This document shows positions 28,190-36,420 of a DNA stretch of 64,000 bases, one piece after another. The DNA is from Pusillimonas caeni. GTDB lineage: Bacteria > Pseudomonadota > Gammaproteobacteria > Burkholderiales > Burkholderiaceae_B. Positions within the stretch are counted from its first letter, which is position 1. The number at the start of each line of letters is the position of its first letter. The stretch lies in NCBI RefSeq assembly GCF_003545815.1, contig NZ_PDUW01000002.1:651297-715296 (forward strand). Reading direction: 5' to 3'. The notes under the pieces are model-generated. The model was not told where the DNA came from and made no database searches. It saw only the letters and a list, made by a program, of their open reading frames with translations. Position numbers and translations under genes: made by a program.

Positions 28190-28297
28190 GCTGCGCTCTG
28201 GTCCGGCGCGGCTGGATCCGTGGTGGCTGGGCGCAATCGTAGAATGGGCAAAGAGGCGTACTGAACGGTCGAAAGACAGGGCGAGGCAATTGCTAGA

Positions 28298-29950
28298 ATG
28301 GCAACCATTGCCGAACCGACTCTCTTATCAATGGCCAACATCAATCCGACGGAGGCATCCAAGTCGTTTTTCCGCATCGACCTACGATGTCTCATCCTGT
28401 GCTTGTGTCTGTTCTTCGTATTTCTGGCACTGGCCAACAGCCTTCATGCCGCATACAAGGTGCAGCATGGCCTGCTGCTCAGGCATAGCTTCGACACGAA
28501 CCGCGCCTATGCTGAGAAGCTTGCGCACGCGACGGATTCCTTCCTTGAATCATCCGCCCAGGCACTGCAGGCCGCCGCGTTGGACATTACTGAAACTCGG
28601 CTCGATCCTGCCGCCATACAAAATGAGTTCGACCAGCTTGCCAGTATTACCGATGCCTTCGACGCAATCATTGCCGTCGACCTATCGGGCAAGATCATCG
28701 CCGCCAAACCAAGAAGCGCTTTCTTGAACGCCTTTCTGGAGGCGCCACAAGCGAGAGAGCTGCTCAACGCGAAAGAAGCCACGGCGATAAGCGGCGCTTT
28801 CAAAGGGCCGAGCGGCCGCTGGATGAGTATCGTCGCGCAGCCGATTTTCTCGCCGGATGGCGGCTATGCGGGGTTTATAGGCGGCACGGTGCTCTTGCAA
28901 AGCGGCAGTGCATTGCAAAGCGCTCTGACCAGGTTGCACTATCAGGAGGGCGCTTACTTCTACATCGTGGATGCAGAGAGAAGGATTGTCTATCATCCGA
29001 CACAAGATCTCATTGGCTCCCGGTCGGAAGACATAGAATCCGCGCCGGTAGTGCCGCTTGGCGGAAGGGCAACACAATACCTGAGCGGCGTCGAGTCCGA
29101 TGGCCAGCTCATCAGCTACGCGCCGATACCGTTCGCGGACTGGGGCGTCGTAGCCCAACGGCCGATCAAGCTGGCGTTATCCAACATTGGTGAACTGTTT
29201 TGGCGGACTTTTTATTATTCATTGCCGATATTCATCATCAGCTTGCTGGCCATCTGGTGGCTGTCGCGACTCATTGCGAATCCTTTGCGCCAGTTGGCCG
29301 AGGTTGCGGCCAATTTGGACAATCGCGCCAACTTCTTGCGCATCCGTTTTATCAAAGGCTGGTACCTCGAAGCGGCCATGATTCGGGAAGGCCTGATGCA
29401 GAGTTTTTCGGCGATCGGCAACCGGATGCGCAAACTCCACCGTGAAGGAACAACGGATCCGCTTACCGGTGTCGTCAACCGCAGAGGCCTGGAAACGGCC
29501 ATTGAGGAACTGATGGAGACGGCGCGGGATGTGGCCGTAGTGATGATAGACGTCGATCACTTCAAAGCGGTCAATGACAAATTTGGCCATGCCGTTGGCG
29601 ATGAAGTTCTGAAGGCCATTACCGGCTTGATTATGGCCGAAGCACGGAACGAAGACGTAGTAGCACGCATGGGCGGTGAAGAATTCGTCGCCTTATTACC
29701 TGAAACGGGACTCGAGTCGGCAAGGCATTTTGCGGAACGACTGCGATCCACCATAGAGCAGGCTCGCTTTGACGTCGTCGGAAATGTGACCATTTCTCTC
29801 GGCGTCGCTTGTTATCCTGCGCATGGAGACGACCTTCGCGGCGCGCTGGCTATGGCAGATGCTGCGCTTTACCGGGCAAAGGCGGTCGGGCGCAATCGCG
29901 TGTTTCACGCCGCGGCGGTCGGCACCGATGACCGCTCCGCGCGGTCATGA
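28298..29950 (+). CDS. Membrane diguanylate cyclase, Cache sensor plus GGDEF
   Basis: This 550-aa protein has an N-terminal membrane helix (about residues 30-50), a periplasmic double-Cache-like sensor (about 55-300), a second helix (about 308-326), and a C-terminal GGDEF domain starting at TTDPLTGVVNRRGL. The active-site motif is GGEEF (RMGGEEFVALLP). An inhibitory I-site RxxD is present as RNED exactly five residues before it. It should make cyclic-di-GMP in response to an external ligand, with product feedback. Its stop overlaps the convergent gene by 6 bp. An alternative start is M12 at 28331. Confidence 0.92.
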   Translation: MATIAEPTLLSMANINPTEASKSFFRIDLRCLILCLCLFFVFLALANSLHAAYKVQHGLLLRHSFDTNRAYAEKLAHATDSFLESSAQALQAAALDITETRLDPAAIQNEFDQLASITDAFDAIIAVDLSGKIIAAKPRSAFLNAFLEAPQARELLNAKEATAISGAFKGPSGRWMSIVAQPIFSPDGGYAGFIGGTVLLQSGSALQSALTRLHYQEGAYFYIVDAERRIVYHPTQDLIGSRSEDIESAPVVPLGGRATQYLSGVESDGQLISYAPIPFADWGVVAQRPIKLALSNIGELFWRTFYYSLPIFIISLLAIWWLSRLIANPLRQLAEVAANLDNRANFLRIRFIKGWYLEAAMIREGLMQSFSAIGNRMRKLHREGTTDPLTGVVNRRGLETAIEELMETARDVAVVMIDVDHFKAVNDKFGHAVGDEVLKAITGLIMAEARNEDVVARMGGEEFVALLPETGLESARHFAERLRSTIEQARFDVVGNVTISLGVACYPAHGDDLRGALAMADAALYRAKAVGRNRVFHAAAVGTDDRSARS

Positions 29951-30952
29951 ATAGAATCGGCGCGCCCACCGGAGGCTCTCGTCCCAAGCCATCTCGCCGA
30001 AGACCGGTCCGAATGATCGATAGGGTTCCGATTGGCCGATGCTCTCCATGTCTTCGTCCTTCACATGGAAATCATGTGGCCGCAGCCGTCGTCCCAGCGC
30101 GTGATAGAGTTGAATATCGTGCGCGCCGTCAGCACCGGTTTCGCCAGTGACAGGTCGCGGCCCCAACTGGAAGATCACGCCATGCGGCGATTCATCGACC
30201 GTAATTGCTGTGGGCAGGCCGTCGATTATTGCTTTTGCTCCACCTAGCCATGTGAGGAACGGCTCGCCGACCCCGGTCAGCCAGTTGATGCCGCCGATCC
30301 AGTAATGATTGGGCTCCGTGTTGGGCCATTCGTCCGGAAAAGAATTGCGCGACGTCGCTGCAGCGAGATCGAGCGCCGGGTATTTTTCCGCAATGGGCGG
30401 TAACTCGTTGGCATCATAGGTTTCGCGCAGCGAGAGGCCATAACCGGCCATTAAGCTGTAATACGGAATTTTTTGCAAGGCGGCCTTGACGCGCTCGATG
30501 TCAAGGCGTCCGGCCCGCCAGTCTTGAAGCGGAATGCAGGCGTCGAGAGTGGTGGCACCCCCATAGACGAAATAGCGGAATGAGCAGGGCTTGCCGCCGG
30601 CCATCTCGCCGTCTTCGCGCCGGTCGATGAAATAGAACCCGGTCCAGATGCCGTGTTCGACATCGGAATAGACGGATTTCATATGTCTGAACGGTGTCCA
30701 GTCGCCGGGTCTGATTTTGTTGCCGCGGCGTGCCTTTGCCCCCGGCTTGTCCCACATGCGGATCCGATCGCAATGGTCCCGGAGAATCGGCGCGAAGCAG
30801 GCGAAGAGCTCCTCGAAGGCTTCGGTGTTGGTGTAAGGGTGTGCCTCTCGATAGGGAAAATAAGCGCAGAGGCGGAAGCAGGGAGCTACGGCGTCACCCA
30901 GCGTCCATGGTGGCGTGCCGTGTCCTTTGAAGATCGGATCGTTCTCCCACAT
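29945..30952 (-). CDS. DUF3396 family protein, type VI immunity-like
   Basis: This 335-aa soluble protein has no signal peptide. Tryptophan/tyrosine-rich segments (LCAYFPYREAHPY, WIGGINWLTGVGEPFLTWLGG) and the order of conserved blocks fit DUF3396, a family annotated as type VI secretion immunity proteins. No effector, VgrG or PAAR gene is nearby, so if it is an immunity gene it is an orphan. It converges on the GGDEF gene. The family assignment is by recall of its motifs, not by a search. Confidence 0.5.
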   Translation of the reverse strand: MWENDPIFKGHGTPPWTLGDAVAPCFRLCAYFPYREAHPYTNTEAFEELFACFAPILRDHCDRIRMWDKPGAKARRGNKIRPGDWTPFRHMKSVYSDVEHGIWTGFYFIDRREDGEMAGGKPCSFRYFVYGGATTLDACIPLQDWRAGRLDIERVKAALQKIPYYSLMAGYGLSLRETYDANELPPIAEKYPALDLAAATSRNSFPDEWPNTEPNHYWIGGINWLTGVGEPFLTWLGGAKAIIDGLPTAITVDESPHGVIFQLGPRPVTGETGADGAHDIQLYHALGRRLRPHDFHVKDEDMESIGQSEPYRSFGPVFGEMAWDESLRWARRFYS

Positions 30953-31095
30953 TATTCCTGCTCTATCACGAGAGTTCGTTTGCGTAACGTCGCCTGATAA
31001 GGCCCCTGATAAATCGAAATTTGAAGCTCTGGCTCTTGCAGCATATCAAAATCCGAAGAGCCCGGGTGGCGCCTTTGAAGGCCATCGGCTTGCGG

Positions 31096-31899
31096 CTAGG
31101 CAGACTGACGTTGTGCAAACTCCGATGGTGATTGGCCAAACTGTTTCTTGAATGCCGTTGTATAGGCACTGTGGCTGTCATAACCGCTGTTCAATGCAAC
31201 CTGAGTGATCGGTGCGCCTTGCATCAGTTGAGCAAGCGACGACATCAGGCGCAGCTGCTGGCGCCATTTGCCGAACGTCATGCCCGTGCTTTTGAGGAAT
31301 CTGCGGTGAAAGGTTTTTTCGCCAATAGCTAATGTCGATGCCCAGTCTCCGGCTGTTGCATCGCGGCTTGGATCACCCATCAGGATGTGGCAGACATTTT
31401 GTATCTGTGCGTCCTGCGGCCAGGGCAGGTGAAATGGCAAAGGGGGTGGAGTACCGAGTTCTTCGAGCAGCAGCTCGCCCAACAAATGTGTACGGCGAGA
31501 GAGCGGTGCCGTGTAGTCCGTGCACGTCAACTCAGTAATGACCTCCCTGAGCAGCCCGGATACTTGCACGACGCAGTCCGTGGTGGGCAGCTTCGCGCAG
31601 ATGTCCTGGCGAATAAATAGGCCGTGCGCCTGCAAGGTAACCGGGACGATCAGGCGATGAGCAACCGCCGGACGCAGCCATACGGCAGAGGTGGGTGGAA
31701 CCAGCCATTGTCCGGTTTCCGCCTCAACGCGTAGCAGTCCCCGACTCGCGTAGATCAGATGGCCGTGTTGATGTTGGTGCATGGGTACGACATGCCCCTG
31801 CGGATAGTGCATGGCTACGCCCGTGACGGGCGGCTTCGATGCCGTCGCTGCATCTGGCTCGCATGGTTTAGCAGGCTGGACAGTGGATGAAACGTCCAT
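31096..31899 (-). CDS. AraC-family regulator with N-terminal cupin
   Basis: This 267-aa protein has an N-terminal cupin (YPQGHVVPMHQHQHGHLIYASRG, a His-rich sensor) and a C-terminal AraC double HTH (GDWASTLAIGEKTFHRRFLKSTG and ITQVALNSGYDSHSAYTTAFKKQFGQSPSEF). It is divergent from the leuA-type gene across 280 bp containing a leader ORF and hairpins, so it may control that gene. Composition is less GC-rich than the DNA to its left, marking the start of the accessory part. Confidence 0.88.
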   Translation of the reverse strand: MDVSSTVQPAKPCEPDAATASKPPVTGVAMHYPQGHVVPMHQHQHGHLIYASRGLLRVEAETGQWLVPPTSAVWLRPAVAHRLIVPVTLQAHGLFIRQDICAKLPTTDCVVQVSGLLREVITELTCTDYTAPLSRRTHLLGELLLEELGTPPPLPFHLPWPQDAQIQNVCHILMGDPSRDATAGDWASTLAIGEKTFHRRFLKSTGMTFGKWRQQLRLMSSLAQLMQGAPITQVALNSGYDSHSAYTTAFKKQFGQSPSEFAQRQSA

Positions 31900-31973
31900 A
31901 TTTATTGGTTCTGTCTAAAAAGATAAAGAGAAAGTCTATTTTTATGTAGATAGACAAAACAAGCAAACCTAAT

Positions 31974-32102
31974 ATGACAAAGAAATTCTCAATCAGGACT
32001 CATTCGTCTTATGCCGCCGTTGGTTCGCCTTTCGTGCCTGCTACGACTACTGGCCTTTGGTCGGGGTCGGTACGCACTTGCTCGCGTCATGACCCATCCT
32101 GA
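31974..32102 (+). CDS. Candidate 42-codon leader ORF upstream of leuA
   Basis: An ATG at 31974 opens a 42-codon frame (MTKKFSIRTHSSYAAVGS...) ending in TGA at 32100-32102, just inside the loop of a perfect 11-bp inverted repeat. It contains a single Leu codon, so it is not a classical leucine-codon attenuator, but a Thr-Thr-Thr run and position suggest a translated regulatory leader. The ribosome binding site is weak. Confidence 0.35.
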   Translation: MTKKFSIRTHSSYAAVGSPFVPATTTGLWSGSVRTCSRHDPS

Positions 32103-32170
32103 TTCCCCCTGACCCCGACCACAGTCAGCTTTCCTTGAGCCAGGGGAGTCAGGTGTTATTGACCCCCTGG
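32058..32170 (+). promoter_or_regulatory. Leader hairpins before leuA
   Basis: TGGTCGGGGTC (32058-32068) pairs perfectly with GACCCCGACCA (32111-32121). A second dyad, CCAGGGG (32140-32146) with CCCCTGG (32164-32170), overlaps the GGAG ribosome binding site of leuA (32169-32172). The second hairpin could hide the start site. Together with the leader ORF this looks like a post-transcriptional switch. Confidence 0.45.
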
Positions 32171-32179
32171 AGTATTGCT

Positions 32180-33856
32180 ATGCTGACTGACCCTTCTCGA
32201 AAATACCGTCCATTCCCGCCCGTCGATCTGGCGGACCGCCAATGGCCGTCGCGCACCTTGACGCAAGCCCCCGCCTGGCTGTCCACCGATTTGCGTGATG
32301 GCAATCAAGCCTTGTTCGAGCCGATGAACCGCGAGCGCAAGCTGCGTTTGTTTCACGAACTGGTACGTATCGGTTTCAAGGAAATTGAGGTGGGGTTTCC
32401 GTCGGCGTCACGTACCGACTTCGACATCGTGCGTCATTTGATTGACGATGATCAGATTCCCGCAGATGTGACGCCCATGGTCATTACACAGTTGCGCGAA
32501 GATTTGATCGAGGAAACCGTACGTAGCGTAGCCGGTGCCCGGCGCGTGATTGTGCATTTCTACAATGCCATCGCACCTGCTTGGCGGGAAATCGTTTTCC
32601 AAATGAGCGTGCCGCAGATCATCGAGATGGTTGAGCATCACATCGCTTTGTTCAAGCGGCTGACGGCAGCTCACCCGCAAACGCAATGGGTGCTTCAGTA
32701 CTCTCCCGAAACCTTTTGCATGGCCGAACTGGATGTGTCCCTGGCTGTGTGCAATGCCGCCATTCGAGCCTGGGATGCCGGGCCACAGCGACCCATGATT
32801 ATCAATCTACCGACGACAGTGGAGGTTTCTACCCCTAATGTCTTTGCCGATCAGATTGAATGGATGGATCGGCGATTGGAGCGGCGAGAGCATGTTGTGC
32901 TGTCCGTACACCCTCATAATGACCGAGGCACAGGCGTTGCCTGCGCCGAGCAAGCCTTGTTGGCCGGTGCCCAGCGGGTGGAGGGATGCTTGTTTGGCAA
33001 TGGGGAACGCAGCGGCAACCTGGATGTCGTGACCTTGGCGCTGAATCTGTATACACAGGGCATTGCTCCAGGGCTGGATTTTTCGGATATTGCAGCCGTT
33101 GCGCGTGTTGCCGAGGAATGCACGGCGCTGCCTATCCATCCTCGCCATCCCTATGTCGGGGACTTGGTATTTACGGCTTTCTCGGGCTCCCATCAGGATG
33201 CCATCGCCAAAGGCTTTGCCGCGCAACAAGCTGACGCACTCTGGCGCGTACCGTATCTGCCGGTCGACCCACAAGACCTTGGCCGCACCTATGACAGCAT
33301 CGTGCGCGTCAACAGCCAGTCGGGCAAAGGCGGGATCGCATTCTTGCTGCAGCGAGATCACGGTATCGTCATGCCGCGCCGCATGCAGGTCGAGTTCAGC
33401 GCCATTGTCCAGGCATTGGCTGACGACAGCGAAACTGAACTGAGCAGCGAGCAGATATGGGAAGTGTTTGAGCGCACCTATTTGATGCCGGTACGCGAGC
33501 AATCCGGTTTTATCTATCGTACTCACCGATTGTCAGAACATGCAGACGGTCAAGGCATCGAACTGGATTTAATCGGCGTCGGTGGCGAGCAGGCACATTT
33601 CCAAGGTGTTGGAAATGGCCCGATCGCTGCGACGGTGGCCGCGTTGGGATTGCCCCTGCGTATCGACAGCTATGAAGAGCGTAGCTTGGGCGCGGGGGCA
33701 GATGCCATGGCATTGGCTATTGTGGAGGCCGCATGGCCGGGCGTGCCTGGTTCGCGCTTCGGCGTGGGGCGGCATTCAAATATTGCTACGGCTTCGGTGC
33801 TGGCAGTATTGAGTGCAGCAGCCCGGTTCTCGGAAGCGACCGCTGATGCTGGTTAG
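32180..33856 (+). CDS. leuA: 2-isopropylmalate synthase
   Basis: This 558-aa enzyme condenses acetyl-CoA with 2-ketoisovalerate, the first committed step to leucine. The HMGL-like TIM barrel begins at APAWLSTDLRDGNQALFEPM, with the metal and catalytic set in LSVHPHNDRGTG, and a C-terminal LeuA dimer/regulatory domain ends near ATASVLAVLSAA. The form (type with about 560 residues and an N-terminal KYRPFPPVDLADRQWPS) is the longer LeuA class. The ATG at 32180 has GGAG at 32169-32172. It is solitary, with no leuBCD, divergent from an AraC gene and next to the accessory region. Whether it is the housekeeping copy or an extra one is unknown. Confidence 0.93.
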   Translation: MLTDPSRKYRPFPPVDLADRQWPSRTLTQAPAWLSTDLRDGNQALFEPMNRERKLRLFHELVRIGFKEIEVGFPSASRTDFDIVRHLIDDDQIPADVTPMVITQLREDLIEETVRSVAGARRVIVHFYNAIAPAWREIVFQMSVPQIIEMVEHHIALFKRLTAAHPQTQWVLQYSPETFCMAELDVSLAVCNAAIRAWDAGPQRPMIINLPTTVEVSTPNVFADQIEWMDRRLERREHVVLSVHPHNDRGTGVACAEQALLAGAQRVEGCLFGNGERSGNLDVVTLALNLYTQGIAPGLDFSDIAAVARVAEECTALPIHPRHPYVGDLVFTAFSGSHQDAIAKGFAAQQADALWRVPYLPVDPQDLGRTYDSIVRVNSQSGKGGIAFLLQRDHGIVMPRRMQVEFSAIVQALADDSETELSSEQIWEVFERTYLMPVREQSGFIYRTHRLSEHADGQGIELDLIGVGGEQAHFQGVGNGPIAATVAALGLPLRIDSYEERSLGAGADAMALAIVEAAWPGVPGSRFGVGRHSNIATASVLAVLSAAARFSEATADAG

Positions 33857-34258
33857 GCCCGTGTCTGGCTGAACTCTTGTCCATCGCGCCTGACCCTATG
33901 TTTGGCGCGTGTTCCAACGCTACCTGAACGAGCGGCTTCCCTTCGGCGAGGCTCGCTGTCCCCCTTCGTGTTCCCCAAGATTTCATGGGACAGATTAGGG
34001 GAACGCCCTGGGGAACAAAAACCCTGGGATTCAACGAAACAACGTGGGAAGTGATGAGACAGATTTCCTTCGCAAGCCCTTGTTTCTTAGAGAAAGCGGG
34101 ATGCGATGAAACCAGGTGGGAAGAAGGGATGGTGGCTGGGGCTCCATCCCAAAAGGGATGTAAACCAGCATAAACATTGAGCCTTTTCAAAAGTGGTTGA
34201 TGTCGAGGGAACAGTTTAGGGAACAAGGCTGCGGCAAGCAAGTTGCGGTGCGCTGAAT
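33857..34258. other. Gene-free junction with repeated GGGAACA motifs
   Basis: No convincing gene is present. The motif GGGGAAC/GGGAACA recurs in both orientations: inverted copy 33969-33976, then 33998-34004, 34010-34017, 34207-34214 and 34218-34224. Such motifs are typical of tyrosine-integrase arm sites or attachment regions. The block lies exactly between leuA and the toxin-antitoxin/defence genes, so it may mark an island boundary. Confidence 0.35.
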
Positions 34259-34570
34259 TCAGGCTGGGTGCTCGGCCTGAACAACGATACGCACGCCCAG
34301 CGCCTTGCATACTTTGGCGATCGTATCGAAGCGTGGACTGGCGTCGGCTCGTAGGGCCTTGTAAAGAGATTCGCGGCCAATACCAGCAGCCTCCGCAATT
34401 TGCGTCATGCCTCGCGCGCGAGCGGCCACACCCAGCGCATGGGCGAGTTCGCCGGAGTCGCCTTCCGCGATGATCTGGGTCAAGTAGGCGGCAATGTCTT
34501 CATCGTCGCGCAGGTAGCGCGCAGGATCGAAGGCGGGGAGGTCAGAGACCTTGATTGTCTTCTTGCTCAT
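34259..34570 (-). CDS. HigA-like antitoxin, HTH_XRE
   Basis: This 103-aa protein begins SKKTIKVSDLPAFDPARYL, has a putative-addiction-module antidote layout, and carries an HTH in MTQIAEAAGIGRESLYKALRADASPRFDTIAKVCKALG. It overlaps the 3' end of the toxin gene by 4 bp (toxin first, then antitoxin, as in HigBA). It should bind its own promoter and neutralise a HigB/RelE-type toxin. Here the toxin looks damaged, so this antitoxin may be an orphan. Confidence 0.85.
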   Translation of the reverse strand: MSKKTIKVSDLPAFDPARYLRDDEDIAAYLTQIIAEGDSGELAHALGVAARARGMTQIAEAAGIGRESLYKALRADASPRFDTIAKVCKALGVRIVVQAEHPA

Positions 34571-34782
34571 GATTGGCTTTCCTCGTCGTATCTCAGGGTG
34601 CGGGCCAATTCTTTGGCCCGCTTGATGTCGCGGCTTTGTGTGGCTTTGCTGCCACCTCCCAACATGACGATCAGCACATCACCCTGTTCGATGTAGTACA
34701 TGCGCCAGCCAGGGCCGAAGAACTCGCGCATCTCACTGACTCCTTCGTCGACGGGTTCTACATCGCAGCGATGTATAGCCAA
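34567..34782 (-). pseudogene. HigB/RelE-type toxin remnant, N-terminus replaced
   Basis: From about DVEPVDEGVSEMREFFGPG onward the frame matches the C-terminal two thirds of HigB-like toxins (WRMYYIEQGDVLIVMLGGGSK, then KRAKELA). The normal 30-40 residue N-terminus is missing. The only in-frame start is a TTG at 34782, and an in-frame TAG stands nine codons further upstream. The DNA immediately upstream instead encodes a ParE-type N-terminus in another frame. A recombination or deletion has therefore joined two toxin genes, and the product is unlikely to be active. Confidence 0.65.
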
Positions 34783-34838
34783 GCTTCCAGCAAATCGTTG
34801 TTCGCGCTAGCAGTGCGCCGAATCCGATAGATGCTTAT
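34758..34838 (-). pseudogene. ParE-type toxin stub (N-terminal fragment)
   Basis: Directly after the ParD-like antitoxin, a frame reads ISIYRIRRTASANNDLLEAW then LYIAAM and a stop, which is the usual beginning of ParE toxins. It has ATA where an ATG overlapping the antitoxin stop would be expected. A single G-to-A change in an ancestral ATGA would explain both the ATA and the TAA stop. The fragment ends after 26 codons at the junction with the HigB remnant. It is too short to appear as an ordinary open reading frame. Confidence 0.55.
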
Positions 34839-35110
34839 TTGGGGACTTTGCGTGCAGCCAGTGCGTCACGGCCCTGCCGCTTAATAGCTTCCATATCGAC
34901 GTCCTTGACGCGTCCTGCTTCGATATCAGACATGCCCTGGGCGATGTCGGCCTTGAGCTTGACGAGGCTCGACTCTCGGGTCGCTTGATAGGCTTCAAAG
35001 AGACGCAGTGCTTCGCGGATCACCTCGCTGGCCGAGCCGTACATGCCGGAGGCAACATGTTGCCTGACGCGATTTTCCATCTCGATGGGCAAGGATATGT
35101 TCAAAGACAT
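34835..35110 (-). CDS. ParD-family ribbon-helix-helix antitoxin
   Basis: This 91-aa protein starts MSLNISLPIEMENRVRQHV, with the RHH DNA-binding strand and helices continuing GSASEVIREALRLFEAYQ. An acidic/basic C-terminal tail should wrap the toxin. The layout is the CC2985-type ParD. Its partner ParE is reduced to a 26-codon stub, so it is now an orphan antitoxin that could still act as a repressor or anti-addiction factor. The start at 35110 is preferred to 35128 because it matches the family N-terminus. Confidence 0.85.
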   Translation of the reverse strand: MSLNISLPIEMENRVRQHVASGMYGSASEVIREALRLFEAYQATRESSLVKLKADIAQGMSDIEAGRVKDVDMEAIKRQGRDALAARKVPK

Positions 35111-35399
35111 ATGGATCTCTAATGGCAAAAAATGTCAGAGATTGTCATTATACTAGCTTCTCTGCCTGCAACTGCTGCGCAAGCGTGGTTCTTGTCTATA
35201 GCGTTGATGTCCCCGCTAGTGGAGGAAGATAGACGGTAGCTGGATGGTTGGACAGAGCGAGCAGGCTCGCCGAGACCCACGTCAGCACGAGTCGGTATAC
35301 AGTGGGGGGTGGATTAATTGCGCACGCAGATCAGGCAGTGTTGTCGCACGGCTTTGCCAATCAGCTGTATTTATTTGCAACATGGGCGATAATCCTTCT

Positions 35400-36404
35400 A
35401 TGGCTAGCGGAGATCACTTAAAGGCGTTACTGAAGTCCCACATTGATGGGGACGACAGGCATTTCTACGCCATTGCTATGCAACTGGCTGCGCATGAGGC
35501 CAAGCAAGGCCATGTCCGCTTGGCTGAGGAGTTGCGCAAACTGATCGATGCGGCCAAGGCCCGGCGCAACGCTGAAGTTCACGGGCTACCCATTCCTATC
35601 ACCAAGCCGCGTGGTGAGCTGGCTTCTTTGTTACAGGTCAGCTACCCAAAGAATCGGCTGGCGGACATGGTTCTGGATAGCGGGGTGGCAGATAGTTTGC
35701 GGCAAGTGATCAAGGAGCAACGCTACTTTGCCAAGTTGCGGGATCATGGCCTGCATCCCAGAAGAAAAGTACTGTTGGTCGGGCCGCCAGGAACAGGCAA
35801 GACGCTGACAGCTGCCACGCTGGCGGGCGAGTTGGGCATACCCCTCTTCATGGTGCGTTTGGAGGTATTGATCACCAAGTATATGGGTGAGACGGCTGCT
35901 AAGCTGCGCCAGATATTCGATGCGCTGACATCGGTGCGGGGCGTTTACCTTTTTGACGAGTTTGATGCGATTGGCAGCCAACGCGGATTGGCGAATGATG
36001 TGGGTGAGGCCAGACGTATATTGAATAGTTTCCTGATGATGATTGAGCAGGACGATTCCAGTAGCTTAATCATCGCGGCGACTAATCATCCAGAAATCCT
36101 GGATTACGCCCTGTTCCGACGTTTTGATGACGTGATCGAGTATCACCTTCCCGATACAGAGCAGATACGCCAAGTGCTGCGCATGAGGTTGGGTCGATTT
36201 GCGCCCAAGCGGCCGCGTTGGGCGAGTTTGGTTGAATCGGCACAAGGGCTAAGTCATGCTGACATTGCTCGTGCCGTTCATGACGCGATCAAGGACGCCG
36301 TCATGCATGATGCCGAGTCCATTGATCAGGCGGCGCTAAAACAGTTTCTCATTAACCGTCAAAGTATGCGTGATCGGGGCCACCGATCGACGCTCGGCGC
36401 ATAG
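35400..36404 (+). CDS. ietA: AAA-family ATPase, IetA-like (defence or plasmid-stability pair)
   Basis: This roughly 334-aa single AAA ATPase has Walker A VGPPGTGKT, Walker B VYLFDEFDAIG and the sensor segment LIIAATNHPEILDYALFRRFDD. An N-terminal helical domain begins MASGDHLKALLKSHIDGDDRHFY, as in IetA. Family knowledge: ietA/ietS were described as a stability/incompatibility pair on an Agrobacterium plasmid and later as an antiphage system (Gao Iet). Starts at 35382 or 35400 are possible. It is followed 16 bp later by the subtilase partner, so the two form one operon. The ATPase probably controls or delivers substrate to the protease. Confidence 0.85.
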   Translation: MASGDHLKALLKSHIDGDDRHFYAIAMQLAAHEAKQGHVRLAEELRKLIDAAKARRNAEVHGLPIPITKPRGELASLLQVSYPKNRLADMVLDSGVADSLRQVIKEQRYFAKLRDHGLHPRRKVLLVGPPGTGKTLTAATLAGELGIPLFMVRLEVLITKYMGETAAKLRQIFDALTSVRGVYLFDEFDAIGSQRGLANDVGEARRILNSFLMMIEQDDSSSLIIAATNHPEILDYALFRRFDDVIEYHLPDTEQIRQVLRMRLGRFAPKRPRWASLVESAQGLSHADIARAVHDAIKDAVMHDAESIDQAALKQFLINRQSMRDRGHRSTLGA

Positions 36405-36420
36405 CTTTTAACCCGCGTTT

